64,000 bases of DNA from BMS3ABIN03 sp964418885. Lineage in GTDB: Bacteria > Bacteroidota > Ignavibacteria > Ignavibacteriales > Ignavibacteriaceae. The stretch lies in contig CAYQNW010000009.1 in the NCBI GenBank assembly GCA_964418885.1, forward strand, positions 8,309 to 72,308, written 5' to 3'. The notes beneath the pieces were generated by a model. That model was given only the letters and a program-made list of their open reading frames with translations, did no database searches and had not been told where the DNA came from. Made by a program: the position numbers and the translations under genes. This document shows positions 1 to 9,123 of the stretch, in pieces. Position 1 is the stretch's first letter, and every line of letters begins with the position of its first letter.

Positions 1-991
1 TCGAATCGTTGATGAATTTTACTCCATCGATTTCTCTTATTAATTCAAGGCGATGTTCGACACCTTCAAAAGTTTTTAGTGCTTTTATTATCCGTTCATT
101 ATCAAGCTTATAAATTTTTGCAGCACAAATTACTGCCATTGCATTTGCAAGGTTATGTTCACCTTTTAATTTTACATCCGAAACATTACAGCTAAACTCT
201 TCATTTGAATTAAGTCTAAAATAAATTTTATCCTCTTTTTTAAAGCAACCGTTATCTACTTCTTCATTTAATGAAAAATAGAACGATCTGCTTTTATGAT
301 CATTTAAATATTTCAGCACTTCACCGTTATCTTTATTAAGTATAAGGTAGTCGTTTTCATCCTGGTTTTCATATATCTTCTGTTTTGATGATGCATAGTT
401 TTCAACTTTATTTTCGTAACGGTTCAGATGATCCGGTGTTATATTCAGGATCATCGCAATATTAGGTTTAAACTCATCGATCAAATCCAGTTGAAAGCTT
501 GAAACTTCAAGTGCCACAAATTCATTTTCTTGAACGTCGAGTGCAATTTCTGAAAATGGCAAACCTATATTTCCTGCAACAAACATATTACAACCACTTT
601 GATTAAAAACGTGACCGCACAAGCTTGTTGTTGTTGTCTTTCCATTAGTTCCGGTTATTGCAATTATGTTACAATTACAAACTCTGAATGCAAATTCTAC
701 TTCACTGATTAAATCAATCTCTATTTCCTTTGCTTTTGTTATAACAGGTGCATCGTTTGGAACACCCGGACTAACAATCATAAACTCGCAATCATAAACT
801 CTATCAGAATGTCTCCCGGTTTCAAATTCTATATCTTCTTTTTTCAATTCATCAACCGAATCTTTTAACTTCATCTCATTGCCCATATCGCTAACGAAAG
901 GAATTCCGCCTAACTTTTTAACAAGCTTTGCAACGCTAATTCCGCTTCTTACTGCTCCTATTACCGATATTTTTTTGTTTTTTATTTCCAT
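1..991 (-). CDS. murD: UDP-N-acetylmuramoylalanine--D-glutamate ligase MurD (C-terminus beyond window)
   Basis: This gene adds D-glutamate to UDP-MurNAc-L-Ala in the cytoplasm, the second amino-acid step of peptidoglycan precursor synthesis. I translated it by hand because it runs off the left edge; about 330 codons are visible. It starts MEIKNKKISVIG, a Rossmann-like N-domain. The Mur-ligase ATP loop ITGTNGKTTTT is present, as is the central-domain segment NITPDHLNRYE. The visible part stops in the sequence FINDS, which precedes the conserved KATN region of MurD. The ATG at 991-989 overlaps the mraY stop by one base, so the two are translationally coupled. Family and position in the dcw cluster both support the call. 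Confidence 0.95.
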   Translation of the reverse strand, partial: MEIKNKKISVIGAVRSGISVAKLVKKLGGIPFVSDMGNEMKLKDSVDELKKEDIEFETGRHSDRVYDCEFMIVSPGVPNDAPVITKAKEIEIDLISEVEFAFRVCNCNIIAITGTNGKTTTTSLCGHVFNQSGCNMFVAGNIGLPFSEIALDVQENEFVALEVSSFQLDLIDEFKPNIAMILNITPDHLNRYENKVENYASSKQKIYENQDENDYLILNKDNGEVLKYLNDHKSRSFYFSLNEEVDNGCFKKEDKIYFRLNSNEEFSCNVSDVKLKGEHNLANAMAVICAAKIYKLDNERIIKALKTFEGVEHRLELIREIDGVKFINDS

Positions 992-2100
992 TACCTGATC
1001 TTAAATGAAACGAGACTTACTATTGCCAGAATTATTGCTATGATATAAAAACGAACAACGATTTTCGGTTCCTGCCAGCCTTTCATTTCAAAATGATGAT
1101 GAATCGGTGCCATTTTAAAAACACGTTTTCCTTCGCCGTATTTTTTCTTCGTGTATTTGAAATAAAGTCTTTGAACAATGACCGAAATTGTTTCCATGAA
1201 AAACACTCCACCAAGAATCGGGATGAACAATTCTTTTTTGATAAGAACTGCCAAGATACCGAACGCTCCGCCGAGAGCAAGTGAACCCGTATCTCCCATA
1301 AAAACCTGAGCGGGATAACAATTGAACCAAAGAAATCCCAGAGATGCGCCAACAAGCGCAGCAACAAATACTGTCAATTCACCTGAACCAGGCATATAAA
1401 TTATGTTGAGGTATTCGGCAAGTCTTACATTGCCTGTAACGTAGCTTAGCAAAGCAAGAGCTATCATAACAATTGCACTTACACCTATTGCCAATCCATC
1501 CAATCCATCAGTTAAGTTTACAGCGTTTGAAGTTGCAGTAATAATGAAAACAACTGCCGGAATGTAAAGCACAGACAAATCGAGATTTACATTTTTCAAA
1601 AACGGAACTGTTGTAAGCGTACTAAAATCCTGGAACTCAGGCAGCAAATAAATTGCGATACCTATTACAAGTCCTATAAAAACCTGACCAAGCAGTTTAT
1701 ATCTTCCAATTAATCCGTTAGGATATTTTTTAACCACTTTCAGGTAGTCATCCAAAAATCCAACTCCACCTAACCAAAGCGTACCAACTGTTAAAAGAAT
1801 TACATAAACGCTTTTAATATCTCCCCACAAAAGAACAGGGATAAAAACAGAAAGAAGAATGATCAGTCCTCCCATAGTCGGTGTGCCCGCTTTCGACCAG
1901 TGGAATTTAGGACCATCCTGCTTCTTAGCTTCGCCAATTTGATTCTTTGTCAGATAATTTATTATACGCGGCCCAACATAAACGGCAAGAAATAATCCAG
2001 TAATAGCAGCAAGCGCAGAACGAAAAGTTAAGAATCTGAAAATATCAAATCCCGGTGGTCCGTACACTTTATTTATATAGTTGAACAAATAGTATAACAT
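991..2100 (-). CDS. mraY: Phospho-N-acetylmuramoyl-pentapeptide transferase MraY
   Basis: MraY transfers phospho-MurNAc-pentapeptide from UDP to undecaprenyl phosphate to make lipid I at the inner membrane. The 369-residue length is typical. The protein is almost wholly hydrophobic with about ten membrane segments. Family signatures visible are KAGTPTMGG (about residues 70-78), the catalytic Asp pair D117-D118 in FLDDYLK, the NLTDGLDG loop, and the C-terminal histidine-rich loop APIHHHFEMKGW. Its stop overlaps the murD start and its start overlaps the murF stop, each by one base, which places it firmly inside the dcw operon. Confidence 0.98.
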   Translation of the reverse strand: MLYYLFNYINKVYGPPGFDIFRFLTFRSALAAITGLFLAVYVGPRIINYLTKNQIGEAKKQDGPKFHWSKAGTPTMGGLIILLSVFIPVLLWGDIKSVYVILLTVGTLWLGGVGFLDDYLKVVKKYPNGLIGRYKLLGQVFIGLVIGIAIYLLPEFQDFSTLTTVPFLKNVNLDLSVLYIPAVVFIITATSNAVNLTDGLDGLAIGVSAIVMIALALLSYVTGNVRLAEYLNIIYMPGSGELTVFVAALVGASLGFLWFNCYPAQVFMGDTGSLALGGAFGILAVLIKKELFIPILGGVFFMETISVIVQRLYFKYTKKKYGEGKRVFKMAPIHHHFEMKGWQEPKIVVRFYIIAIILAIVSLVSFKIR

Positions 2101-3503
2101 CAGTTTTTCATTCTGCCTGAAATTATTTTTGAGAATTCTTCCATTTGCATTCCACGTGATCCTTTAACAAGAATAATGGAATCCATTAAGTCGAGATTTC
2201 TTAAAAAATCACTCAACGATTTTCTTGATCCAAAATGTTTTGATATAATTTTTTTCTCTTTCAAATAATCGGCAAGAGTTTTCATTTCACTGCCGATAGT
2301 GTACAGCTCATCAATTCTATTTTTAATTACAGATGAGGAAAGAGATCGATGAAGCTTTATTTTATCTTTTCCAAGCTCCAGCATATCTCCCAGAACCACA
2401 ATTTTTCTTTTAAAGGGACTCATTTTCCCAAGCATTTCTAAAACTGCTTTTACGGAACCGGGATTAGCATTATAACTATCATCTATCAGAATAAAATCCC
2501 GAAAGTGTTTTATGTTAATTCGTTTATCCGGAACGAACAATTTTTTTGTCCCATTCATTAACTGCTGTTTTGTAATTCCAAGTTCCAACGCAATTGAAAC
2601 CGCCGCTAAATAATTATCAGCACTTAATCTACCTGGGAGAGGAAGGATTTCAATGTATTTCTTGTTTTTAAATTTTATTTCTACGGTAGGTTTTCCTTCA
2701 GTATTATAATCGATGATCCTTCCTTTAACAACCGAACCTGAACTAAATCCATACGAAATTTTATTCTTAAATCTTCGGGAACTTTCTCTCAACAAAGGAT
2801 CATCATAATTAATAAATATCTTACCTTCGTTTTCTATTGTCGCATCAAACAAAGCCAATTTTTCTTTCAGTACGCCTTTTCTGTTTCGTAAAAATTCCAG
2901 GTGCGAATCATCGATGTTTGTTATCAGTGAATAATCCGGTTGTAAAATGTCTGCGGAATATTTTATTTCACCAAAATGATTCGTACCAACTTCAGCAACA
3001 AGAACATCGTGAATTTCATTTGCAGACAACACTGTTAACGGCACACCGATGTTATTGTTGTTATTACCTACTGTCTTCTGCACGGTATATTTTTCACTTA
3101 ATAATGTTGACAAAATTTCTTTTACGCTTGTTTTACCAGAACTTCCGGTTAAACCAACAACTTTTGTAATTTTATTCTTTGATAATTTTCTGCGCCACAT
3201 TTTTGCTATATCGCCAAGAGCTTTAAGAGTATTTTGCACAGTAATTATAGGAACATTCACACTATCAAATTCATTTAATTTTCTTTTGCTAATCACAACC
3301 ACGCCAGCACCTTTTCTAACAGCTTCCTTCACGAAACTATGACCATCAAATCTCTTCCCTTTGATTGCAATAAATAAAGAACCTTTTTTTGTCTTCTTTG
3401 AATCGATAACAACATTATGAACCGGTTTAAAATTATCCGGGCTATAAATAGTTGCCGTCGGTAACTCAAACAAATCTTCAATATTTAAAGTCGCCTTTCT
3501 CAA
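2100..3503 (-). CDS. murF: UDP-MurNAc-tripeptide--D-alanyl-D-alanine ligase MurF
   Basis: MurF adds D-Ala-D-Ala to UDP-MurNAc-tripeptide and so completes the cytoplasmic pentapeptide precursor. The protein is 467 residues. An N-terminal substrate domain with the DSKKTKKGSLFIA segment (about 34-46) is followed by the ATP loop GLTGSSGKT at 117-125. The central domain carries the GNNNNNIGVP segment, and the C-terminal domain contains DDSYNANPGSV, a strong MurF signature. It begins 4 bases inside the end of murE (ATGA overlap), so translation is coupled to murE. Confidence 0.97.
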   Translation of the reverse strand: MRKATLNIEDLFELPTATIYSPDNFKPVHNVVIDSKKTKKGSLFIAIKGKRFDGHSFVKEAVRKGAGVVVISKRKLNEFDSVNVPIITVQNTLKALGDIAKMWRRKLSKNKITKVVGLTGSSGKTSVKEILSTLLSEKYTVQKTVGNNNNNIGVPLTVLSANEIHDVLVAEVGTNHFGEIKYSADILQPDYSLITNIDDSHLEFLRNRKGVLKEKLALFDATIENEGKIFINYDDPLLRESSRRFKNKISYGFSSGSVVKGRIIDYNTEGKPTVEIKFKNKKYIEILPLPGRLSADNYLAAVSIALELGITKQQLMNGTKKLFVPDKRINIKHFRDFILIDDSYNANPGSVKAVLEMLGKMSPFKRKIVVLGDMLELGKDKIKLHRSLSSSVIKNRIDELYTIGSEMKTLADYLKEKKIISKHFGSRKSLSDFLRNLDLMDSIILVKGSRGMQMEEFSKIISGRMKN

Positions 3504-4966
3504 GAATTCAAAAATGTCTTTGCGACCTCACGATCAGAAAAATGAATACGCGTTCCTTTTATTTCCTGGTAATCTTCGTGACCTTTACCTGCAATCAATA
3601 TTATAGAATGATCTTTGCTGCTTAAGATCGCATTCTTTATAGCTTCTTCCCGGTTTTCAATTACATCGTAATTTTTTTTTGATATACCTGATTTAATTGA
3701 ATTTATTATTTCAAACGGGTCTTCAAATCTCGGATTATCCGATGTTATAATTACTTTATCACTTAGTTCCGCTGCAACCCTACCCATTGCGGGTCTTTTC
3801 GATTTATCTCTGTTTCCTCCGCAGCCGAACACAGTTACAATCTCGTCGCCATTTTTATTTAAACCATGAATAGCACGCAAAGTTTTTTCCAGGCTATCCG
3901 GTGTATGTGAATAATCAATCACAATTTTCCTGTTTTCTCTGACCAAAACTTCAAACCTTCCGGGAACCTGAGATGCTTTCTTAATTCCTTCGATGATTTT
4001 ATTTTCATCTATTCCATTTAACACTGTTGCAGCAAATGCTGCACTTACATTGTAAGCATTAAATTCACCAACAAGTGAAGTGTTGATCGGATAGGTTTCA
4101 TTCTTGTAGTTGATTGTAAATGAGGTACCGTTGATATCATACTTAATATCTTTAATTAGAAAATCCGATTGATTTGTGCCGTAACTATATTTTTTTGCCC
4201 GACAACTCTGAATTAATTTATTACTGCTCGAATCATCCGAGTTGTAAACTGCAAATGCATCATCCGATAAATTATCGAATAATTTCTTTTTCGCTTCCAG
4301 ATAGCTTTCAAAATCGAGATGAAAATCCAAGTGTTCGTTTGTAAGGTTCGTAAAAATTGCTGAGCTATAGTTCAGCCCGTGAACCCTGTTTAGAGCAAGA
4401 GAATGAGATGATACCTCCATAACAGCGTAATCGCATTTTTCTTCAACCATTTGAAATAGAAGCTCGTTTAAATCTCTAGATTCCGGTGTGGTTAGTTTCG
4501 AATTAATAATTTTATCCCCGATCTGATTCGATATTGTTCCCAGCAATCCGGATTTATATCCGGCATTCTCAAGAATATTTCTAATGATATAAGCAGTAGT
4601 TGTTTTCCCATTCGTTCCGGTAATCCCGATTAGATTCAGCTTTTCGGATGGTCGATTAAAAAACAAACTTGCAATCTCAGCTAGAGCTGTCCTGGAATCA
4701 TTTACTAAAATCTTTGCTGCGCTGTTGTGTTTATAAAATTCATCGGGGATAATATTATTTTGATCGAGGATAACAGCACAAGCGCCTTTTGATAATGCGT
4801 CCGGGATGAATTTACGACCATCAACTGAAAAACCTTTGATAGCAACGAAAACAGAATTCTTCTTTACATTCCGGGAATCGTATTCAATACCGGTAACCTC
4901 TTCGTCCTGAAAATTTCCGGCAACCTGAATTACTTTGATTCCATCTATGAATTCGGACAATTTCAT
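3500..4966 (-). CDS. murE: UDP-MurNAc-L-Ala-D-Glu--meso-diaminopimelate ligase MurE
   Basis: MurE adds the third residue of the stem peptide. The protein is 488 residues with the ATP loop GITGTNGKTTT at 114-124 and the EVSSHSLALNRV segment near 184. The motif DNPR lies at 410-413. In characterised MurE enzymes this motif marks meso-diaminopimelate specificity, as opposed to the lysine-adding type, so a DAP-type Gram-negative peptidoglycan is inferred. The lysine of EAKKKLF near 226 lies where the carbamylated lysine is expected. The start overlaps the ftsI stop by one base and the end overlaps murF by 4 bases. Confidence 0.97.
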   Translation of the reverse strand: MKLSEFIDGIKVIQVAGNFQDEEVTGIEYDSRNVKKNSVFVAIKGFSVDGRKFIPDALSKGACAVILDQNNIIPDEFYKHNSAAKILVNDSRTALAEIASLFFNRPSEKLNLIGITGTNGKTTTAYIIRNILENAGYKSGLLGTISNQIGDKIINSKLTTPESRDLNELLFQMVEEKCDYAVMEVSSHSLALNRVHGLNYSSAIFTNLTNEHLDFHLDFESYLEAKKKLFDNLSDDAFAVYNSDDSSSNKLIQSCRAKKYSYGTNQSDFLIKDIKYDINGTSFTINYKNETYPINTSLVGEFNAYNVSAAFAATVLNGIDENKIIEGIKKASQVPGRFEVLVRENRKIVIDYSHTPDSLEKTLRAIHGLNKNGDEIVTVFGCGGNRDKSKRPAMGRVAAELSDKVIITSDNPRFEDPFEIINSIKSGISKKNYDVIENREEAIKNAILSSKDHSIILIAGKGHEDYQEIKGTRIHFSDREVAKTFLNS

Positions 4967-6969
4967 CAGTAGATATTTGCCCCTTTTATAGTGGTTTCAG
5001 AGCAGCTTATCTTTATTATATGGTTAAGATTAATTTTCTCTCCGGGTTTTATACTTTGAGACGTTACCGTTCCGGAACCGTTGATATTATATTTCAATCC
5101 CAGCAAGCTCAGTTTAACTATCGCATCTTTTACCGAGAGACCTTTCAAATCTGGCATCAGGTTGCTTTTGGCATCAACGAATTCATTTTTTGCAGGCTGT
5201 ACATTATTAGTATTCATTATTTTATTGTCTTCGCTACTTTTTAAGTTAGCTGTAACGAATTGCTCTTCTAATATCTCATTGCCATCGTATCGTTCAGGCT
5301 GCTGGTATTTTTTCAAATCTATTTCAAGAATTCTCTCGATAATTTTTTTAAAAATCGGGGCAGCTACTTTTCCACCGTATTTTTCAACCTGAGGAGCATT
5401 AATTAATACAAGACAAACTAATTGAGGATTATCAGCCGGAAAAAATCCGACAAAAGAAGTGTTGTAATCCTGTTTTGAATAATTCCCATCAATATACTTT
5501 TGTGATGTACCGGTTTTTCCACCAACAGTAATCATTTTACTTTCTGCTTGTGAGCCGGTTCCTTTGCTGACTGCTTCGCTTAATATTTTAGTGATTCTTT
5601 TTGAAGTTTCTTCCGATATAACGCGACGAATTGGGTTGGAAGGGACAACAGATTTTATATTCCCACTTTTATCAGTAATGTATTTCAGGATATGAGGCTC
5701 GAACAAAATTCCACCATTAACCACCGCCGAGTAAGCGGTTATCAATTGTAAAGGTGTAACGGAAACCTCATATCCGAAAGACATAAAAATCTTCGTGTAT
5801 GCAGACCATAAGTTTGGTTTTTTCAACTTACCCGCAACTTCACCTGGTAAGGTAATTGAAGTATAATTTCCAAACCCGAATCCACGAAGATATTTGTAGT
5901 AAGTGTCATTATCTATTTTTTGAATGAGCTTCGCAATTCCAATGTTGCTGGATTCTTCCAGGACGCCACTAACAGAAAGATATGTGTTTTTATGAGTGTC
6001 TCTTATGTAAGTATTTTTAAATTTATATTTGCCGTTTTCAACATATACAAGATCATTCTCCTTGCATTTACCGGCATCTAAAAGTGCAGCTAAAGAAAAA
6101 GTTTTGAAAGTTGAGCCTGGTTCATAAGTATCGGTAATTGCACGATCCTTTCTCTGGAAATCTGAATACTTTCCGTAATTATTTGGATCATAATCCGCAA
6201 TGTTGGCGAGCGCGAGAATTTCACCTGTATTAGGATCCATAATTATTCCGGTACCGGACTGACCTTTATATGTTTCAATTCCTGATCTTAATTCTTCTTC
6301 AAGTATGGACTGATAATTCTTGTCAATTGTTAAAACAAGATTGTCACCGGGTATGGCAGGTTTTGTTTCGGTATCGGAAATTGTGATAATTCCACCCATC
6401 GCATCTCTTTCAACAAGACGCATACCCTCTTCGCCGTTTAATACATCTTCATAATATTTGTCTATTCCATTCGTGCCTACGAATTCACTATTAACATATC
6501 CTAAAATGTGAGATGCAAGAGAACCGTATTGATAAACTCTTGTAGGTTCTTCAATGGTAAACAAAGCATTTAATTTTATGTCTTTTAACTTTTGAGCTTT
6601 TTCAATCGGAACTTTTCTAGCAACTACAACCGTTTTATCTTTTGGCTTTATCAATTTTGAATAGTAAGATGAACTTTTACCAAATACTGAGGAGAATCGT
6701 TTTGCAAGCGAATGCTTTTTTTTGTCCGGTGTCATTCGCAGATCGAGATAATAAGTAGCATCATTACGATTGTAGACTAGCAAAACATTATTCCGATCAA
6801 AAATAAATCCCCGCTCTGCTTTAACTTTCTCTAATTTTGTGTGCTGTTTTTGCGCATAATATTTATAGTTATCACTCTTAACAATCTGGATGTCAACCAG
6901 CTTAGCAACGAGTCCTGTAAATAGTAAAATGACAAAAAACACTATTAATAAAGTACGTGAATTACTCAT
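4966..6969 (-). CDS. ftsI: Division transpeptidase (PBP3/FtsI class) with one C-terminal PASTA domain
   Basis: This is a class B penicillin-binding protein that cross-links septal peptidoglycan. The order visible in 667 residues is a short cytoplasmic start, one membrane segment (about 7-25), a PBP dimerisation domain with the AERGFIFDRN motif, and the transpeptidase domain. Active-site motifs are S286-T-F-K289, S340-S-N342 and K485-T-G-T488. A single PASTA domain follows at about 608-665, starting MPDLKGLSVKDA. PASTA domains are typical of SpoVD/PBP2x-type proteins and absent from E. coli FtsI. Its position between an ftsL-like gene and murE supports the division role. It overlaps the upstream gene by 8 bases. 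Confidence 0.96.
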   Translation of the reverse strand: MSNSRTLLIVFFVILLFTGLVAKLVDIQIVKSDNYKYYAQKQHTKLEKVKAERGFIFDRNNVLLVYNRNDATYYLDLRMTPDKKKHSLAKRFSSVFGKSSSYYSKLIKPKDKTVVVARKVPIEKAQKLKDIKLNALFTIEEPTRVYQYGSLASHILGYVNSEFVGTNGIDKYYEDVLNGEEGMRLVERDAMGGIITISDTETKPAIPGDNLVLTIDKNYQSILEEELRSGIETYKGQSGTGIIMDPNTGEILALANIADYDPNNYGKYSDFQRKDRAITDTYEPGSTFKTFSLAALLDAGKCKENDLVYVENGKYKFKNTYIRDTHKNTYLSVSGVLEESSNIGIAKLIQKIDNDTYYKYLRGFGFGNYTSITLPGEVAGKLKKPNLWSAYTKIFMSFGYEVSVTPLQLITAYSAVVNGGILFEPHILKYITDKSGNIKSVVPSNPIRRVISEETSKRITKILSEAVSKGTGSQAESKMITVGGKTGTSQKYIDGNYSKQDYNTSFVGFFPADNPQLVCLVLINAPQVEKYGGKVAAPIFKKIIERILEIDLKKYQQPERYDGNEILEEQFVTANLKSSEDNKIMNTNNVQPAKNEFVDAKSNLMPDLKGLSVKDAIVKLSLLGLKYNINGSGTVTSQSIKPGEKINLNHIIKISCSETTIKGANIY

Positions 6970-7291
6970 ATTTCGATTCCAATTCCTTGTTTATCTTGTC
7001 GATTAATTTCTTATCTACTTTCACGGTTATCTTCGGCTGGGTTCTCCTTTTCATCTCCAGTTTATTTTCGGCTATTGAGACTATTCTTTCTTCCGAACTA
7101 AATGCCTGAAATTCGGCAATCAGGTTAACTTTTTTTGTACTTTCCTCGTTTAACTTTTTCCCCTGTTGAACAATACTCCTTATTAAGTCCTCATTTTTAA
7201 ATCTCAATCCCACATTAAGTAAAATCATTATGGCACTTACTACAAGCAATAAAAGAATTTTTACTATAAATGGTTTAGCACTTTTTTTCAT
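6962..7291 (-). CDS. FtsL-like small bitopic division protein
   Basis: The protein has 109 residues with a basic cytoplasmic tip (MKKSAKPF), one membrane helix at about 9-27, and a polar extracytoplasmic part at 30-70 that could form a coiled coil. FtsL proteins are too divergent to recognise by motif. The size, topology and exact position between rsmH and ftsI are those of ftsL in most dcw clusters. The gene overlaps rsmH by 4 bases and ftsI by 8 bases. The function is inferred from topology and context: a scaffold of the FtsQLB-type divisome complex. Confidence 0.75.
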   Translation of the reverse strand: MKKSAKPFIVKILLLLVVSAIMILLNVGLRFKNEDLIRSIVQQGKKLNEESTKKVNLIAEFQAFSSEERIVSIAENKLEMKRRTQPKITVKVDKKLIDKINKELESKYE

Positions 7292-8214
7292 AATACCTCT
7301 GCTGCTCTTAGCTTGGCGCTGCGTGCTCGTTTATTTGATTTTACTTCATCTATAGACGGTACTATAGGTTTTCTTGTTAAAATTTTTATTGTCGATTCTT
7401 TATTGCATGTACAAACCGGTGCATCTTTCGGGCATATACAATCGAGCTCTTCGTACTTAAAAAATTCTTTTACTATCCTGTCTTCAAGAGAATGATACGA
7501 GATAACAACAATCCTGCTTCCGCTTTTTAAAACCTTCATCGAATTATTCAGAAACTGCCTGAGGTTTTCCAGCTCCTCATTTATATAAATCCGTAATGCC
7601 TGGAAGACTCTCGATAAAGTTTTTACCAAATATCTCTGTGGCGTTACTTCTTCGATTATTTTTCTGAGATCATAGGAAGATTTGATGGACTTTTTTCTTC
7701 TTGAGTTTATAATCTGATGTGCAATTTTTCTTGATTTCTTTTCTTCGCCGAAATCAAAAATGATTTTCGCCAATTCTTTTTCATCGAATGAATTAACAAT
7801 ATCCGCTGCAGTGTTCTTCAGATTTTTATCCATTCTTAAATCAAGAGGTGAATCTACACTATATGTAAAACCGGAAGAAGCATTATCCAGCTGATAAGAA
7901 GAAACTCCCAGATCCGCAATCACTCCGTCAAAGAACATCAACGATTCTATTTTTGCTATCACATCGATCATCGAAAAATTAAAATTGTACAATCTCACTC
8001 TCTTATCATTTTCAAATCTTTTCCTACAATACTCAAATGCCGATCTATCAACATCTGTAGATACCAGTATACCCTTCGAATTAAGACGTTTCAAAATCTC
8101 ACTGCTATGTCCGCCAAATCCCAGGGTACCATCAAAATATATCCCGCCTTTTTTTTTAATTAACAGATCCAAACTTTCATTTACCATTACTGGTATGTGA
8201 TGGATCTGCATCAT
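7288..8214 (-). CDS. rsmH: 16S rRNA (cytosine-1402-N4)-methyltransferase RsmH (MraW)
   Basis: RsmH methylates N4 of C1402 in 16S rRNA near the ribosomal P site, using S-adenosylmethionine. The 308-residue length is typical. It opens with HIPVMVNESLDLL and then carries the SAM-binding segment DGTLGFGGHS at 28-37. Further family motifs are IADLGVSSYQLD, GFTYSVDSPLDLRMD, and the C-terminal SYHSLEDRIVKEFF. The ATG overlaps the mraZ stop by 4 bases, the usual mraZ-rsmH coupling. Confidence 0.97.
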   Translation of the reverse strand: MMQIHHIPVMVNESLDLLIKKKGGIYFDGTLGFGGHSSEILKRLNSKGILVSTDVDRSAFEYCRKRFENDKRVRLYNFNFSMIDVIAKIESLMFFDGVIADLGVSSYQLDNASSGFTYSVDSPLDLRMDKNLKNTAADIVNSFDEKELAKIIFDFGEEKKSRKIAHQIINSRRKKSIKSSYDLRKIIEEVTPQRYLVKTLSRVFQALRIYINEELENLRQFLNNSMKVLKSGSRIVVISYHSLEDRIVKEFFKYEELDCICPKDAPVCTCNKESTIKILTRKPIVPSIDEVKSNKRARSAKLRAAEVL

Positions 8215-8648
8215 TTCGACATTACTTTAGCTGCAATTTGCTCGTAAGTTTGACCTGTCTGGTTTATATAGTCTTCATAAACTTTCGGATTCCAAACTTC
8301 GATCTTTTCCATTGCACCAAGTATCAATACTTCATTATCTATCTTAGCATAATCAAGAAGCGATTGAGGAATCAGAATTCTTGATTGTGAATCAAGTGTT
8401 CCATCCGTTGCATACTGAGAGATCATTCTCTTAAACAGAGCCTCTTCAGGATTAAATGAATTAAGTTGTAAAAGTTTATCCTCCACTTTTTGCCACTGGT
8501 CCATTGGATAGATATCTATGCAAGTAGAGGTACCTCTCGTCATTATAAAAGTATCATTAGCTTCCCCGGTAACATGCTTTCTTAGCTTAGCCGGTATGCT
8601 TATTCTACCTTTGTTATCAATTGAATATGTATAATTGCCTCTAAACAT
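8211..8648 (-). CDS. mraZ: Transcriptional regulator MraZ
   Basis: MraZ is a DNA-binding protein made of two tandem SpoVT/AbrB-like units and, where studied, represses its own dcw operon. This 145-residue copy shows both DxxxR motifs: D11-N-K-G-R15 in the first half and D-S-Q-S-R in the second, each followed by an I-x-I-P strand. The start MFRGNYTYSID is typical. The ATG follows an AAGGA-like ribosome site at short spacing. It is the first gene of the cluster, and a set of matching operator boxes lies just upstream at 8666-8695. Confidence 0.97.
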   Translation of the reverse strand: MFRGNYTYSIDNKGRISIPAKLRKHVTGEANDTFIMTRGTSTCIDIYPMDQWQKVEDKLLQLNSFNPEEALFKRMISQYATDGTLDSQSRILIPQSLLDYAKIDNEVLILGAMEKIEVWNPKVYEDYINQTGQTYEQIAAKVMSK

Positions 8649-8665
8649 TTTCCTTTCATTTGGTA

Positions 8666-8695
8666 TTTTTCACCACAATTCCCCACTACTCCCCA
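8666..8695 (-). promoter_or_regulatory. MraZ operator: three direct repeats with 10-base period
   Basis: Read on the minus strand, three consecutive 10-base units begin TGGGGAGTAG (8695-8686), TGGGGAATTG (8685-8676) and TGGTGAAAAA (8675-8666). In characterised systems MraZ binds TGGG-type direct repeats spaced by about one helical turn upstream of mraZ. The match in motif, period and location is close; the third box is degenerate (TGGT). The boxes begin a few bases downstream of the likely -10 element, which fits repression. Confidence 0.85.
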
Positions 8696-8697
8696 AA

Positions 8698-8724
8698 ATA
8701 ATACAAAAATTTTTCAAATGTCAA
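8698..8724 (-). promoter_or_regulatory. Candidate promoter of the dcw cluster
   Basis: On the minus strand a perfect TTGACA lies at 8724-8719 and TATTAT at 8703-8698, separated by 15 bases, which is short for a sigma-70-type promoter. It lies directly before the MraZ boxes and 50 bases upstream of mraZ. The -35 match and the position make it the best promoter candidate; the spacing is the weak point. Confidence 0.55.
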
Positions 8725-8729
8725 GAAAA

Positions 8730-9003
8730 ATCTTGCATTATCTCCACATTTATTTTTCGATCAATAAAAGGAGCCTTTTATTGTCCGGGAGATTTTAATA
8801 AGGTAAGTTGTTTAGGATGCAGAAGTTAAGCAAACTTGCTTAAGAATTTGTGTTAAATCACGGTGAAATTAGAGGTAAAATTATATTTAGATGAAATGGC
8901 ATGTGAAGAGAAACTTTTCCCGCGTAAGTTATTAATCGGGTTCAACTAAGCACAGAGACTGGCAAAAAATAAAAATCCCCCAAGTGTATTCACACTACCC
9001 TGA
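8730..9003. other. Intergenic stretch, no gene recognised
   Basis: Between the mraZ promoter and the small minus-strand open frame at 9004 I see no convincing gene on either strand. A small AAGCAA/TTGCTT palindrome lies near 8830-8845. An AGTGT/ACACT stem at about 8980-8995 is followed, on the minus strand, by a T-rich run, which could be a weak terminator for the upstream miniprotein or tRNA transcript. Confidence 0.4.
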
Positions 9004-9123
9004 TTAACTATTAAATAAATTGTGTAATTCTTTTTTTCTCTTGTATGATCTGTGTCCCAGATAAGAACCGGAAACCAAAAATACTGCTAGCCAGAATGCT
9101 ACAATCAGTTCTAAAAAATTCAT
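9004..9123 (-). CDS. Possible 39-residue single-pass membrane miniprotein
   Basis: A short frame with an ATG at 9123-9121 and a TAA at 9006-9004 encodes 39 residues beginning MNFLELIVAFWLAVF. A hydrophobic helix at about 3-23 is followed by a strongly basic tail (HRSYKRKKE), a positive-inside pattern typical of small bitopic proteins. The ribosome site is weak (GGTAGA, about 5 bases upstream). I recognise no family. It is the same strand as the tRNA and lies about 260 bases downstream of it. It may be a real small gene or chance; the amphipathic design argues mildly for real. Confidence 0.4.
   Translation of the reverse strand: MNFLELIVAFWLAVFLVSGSYLGHRSYKRKKELHNLFNS

Noticed and set aside
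8635..8829. Plus-strand 64-residue frame upstream of mraZ
   Set aside because: It lies over the mraZ promoter and operator and shows no protein-like pattern.
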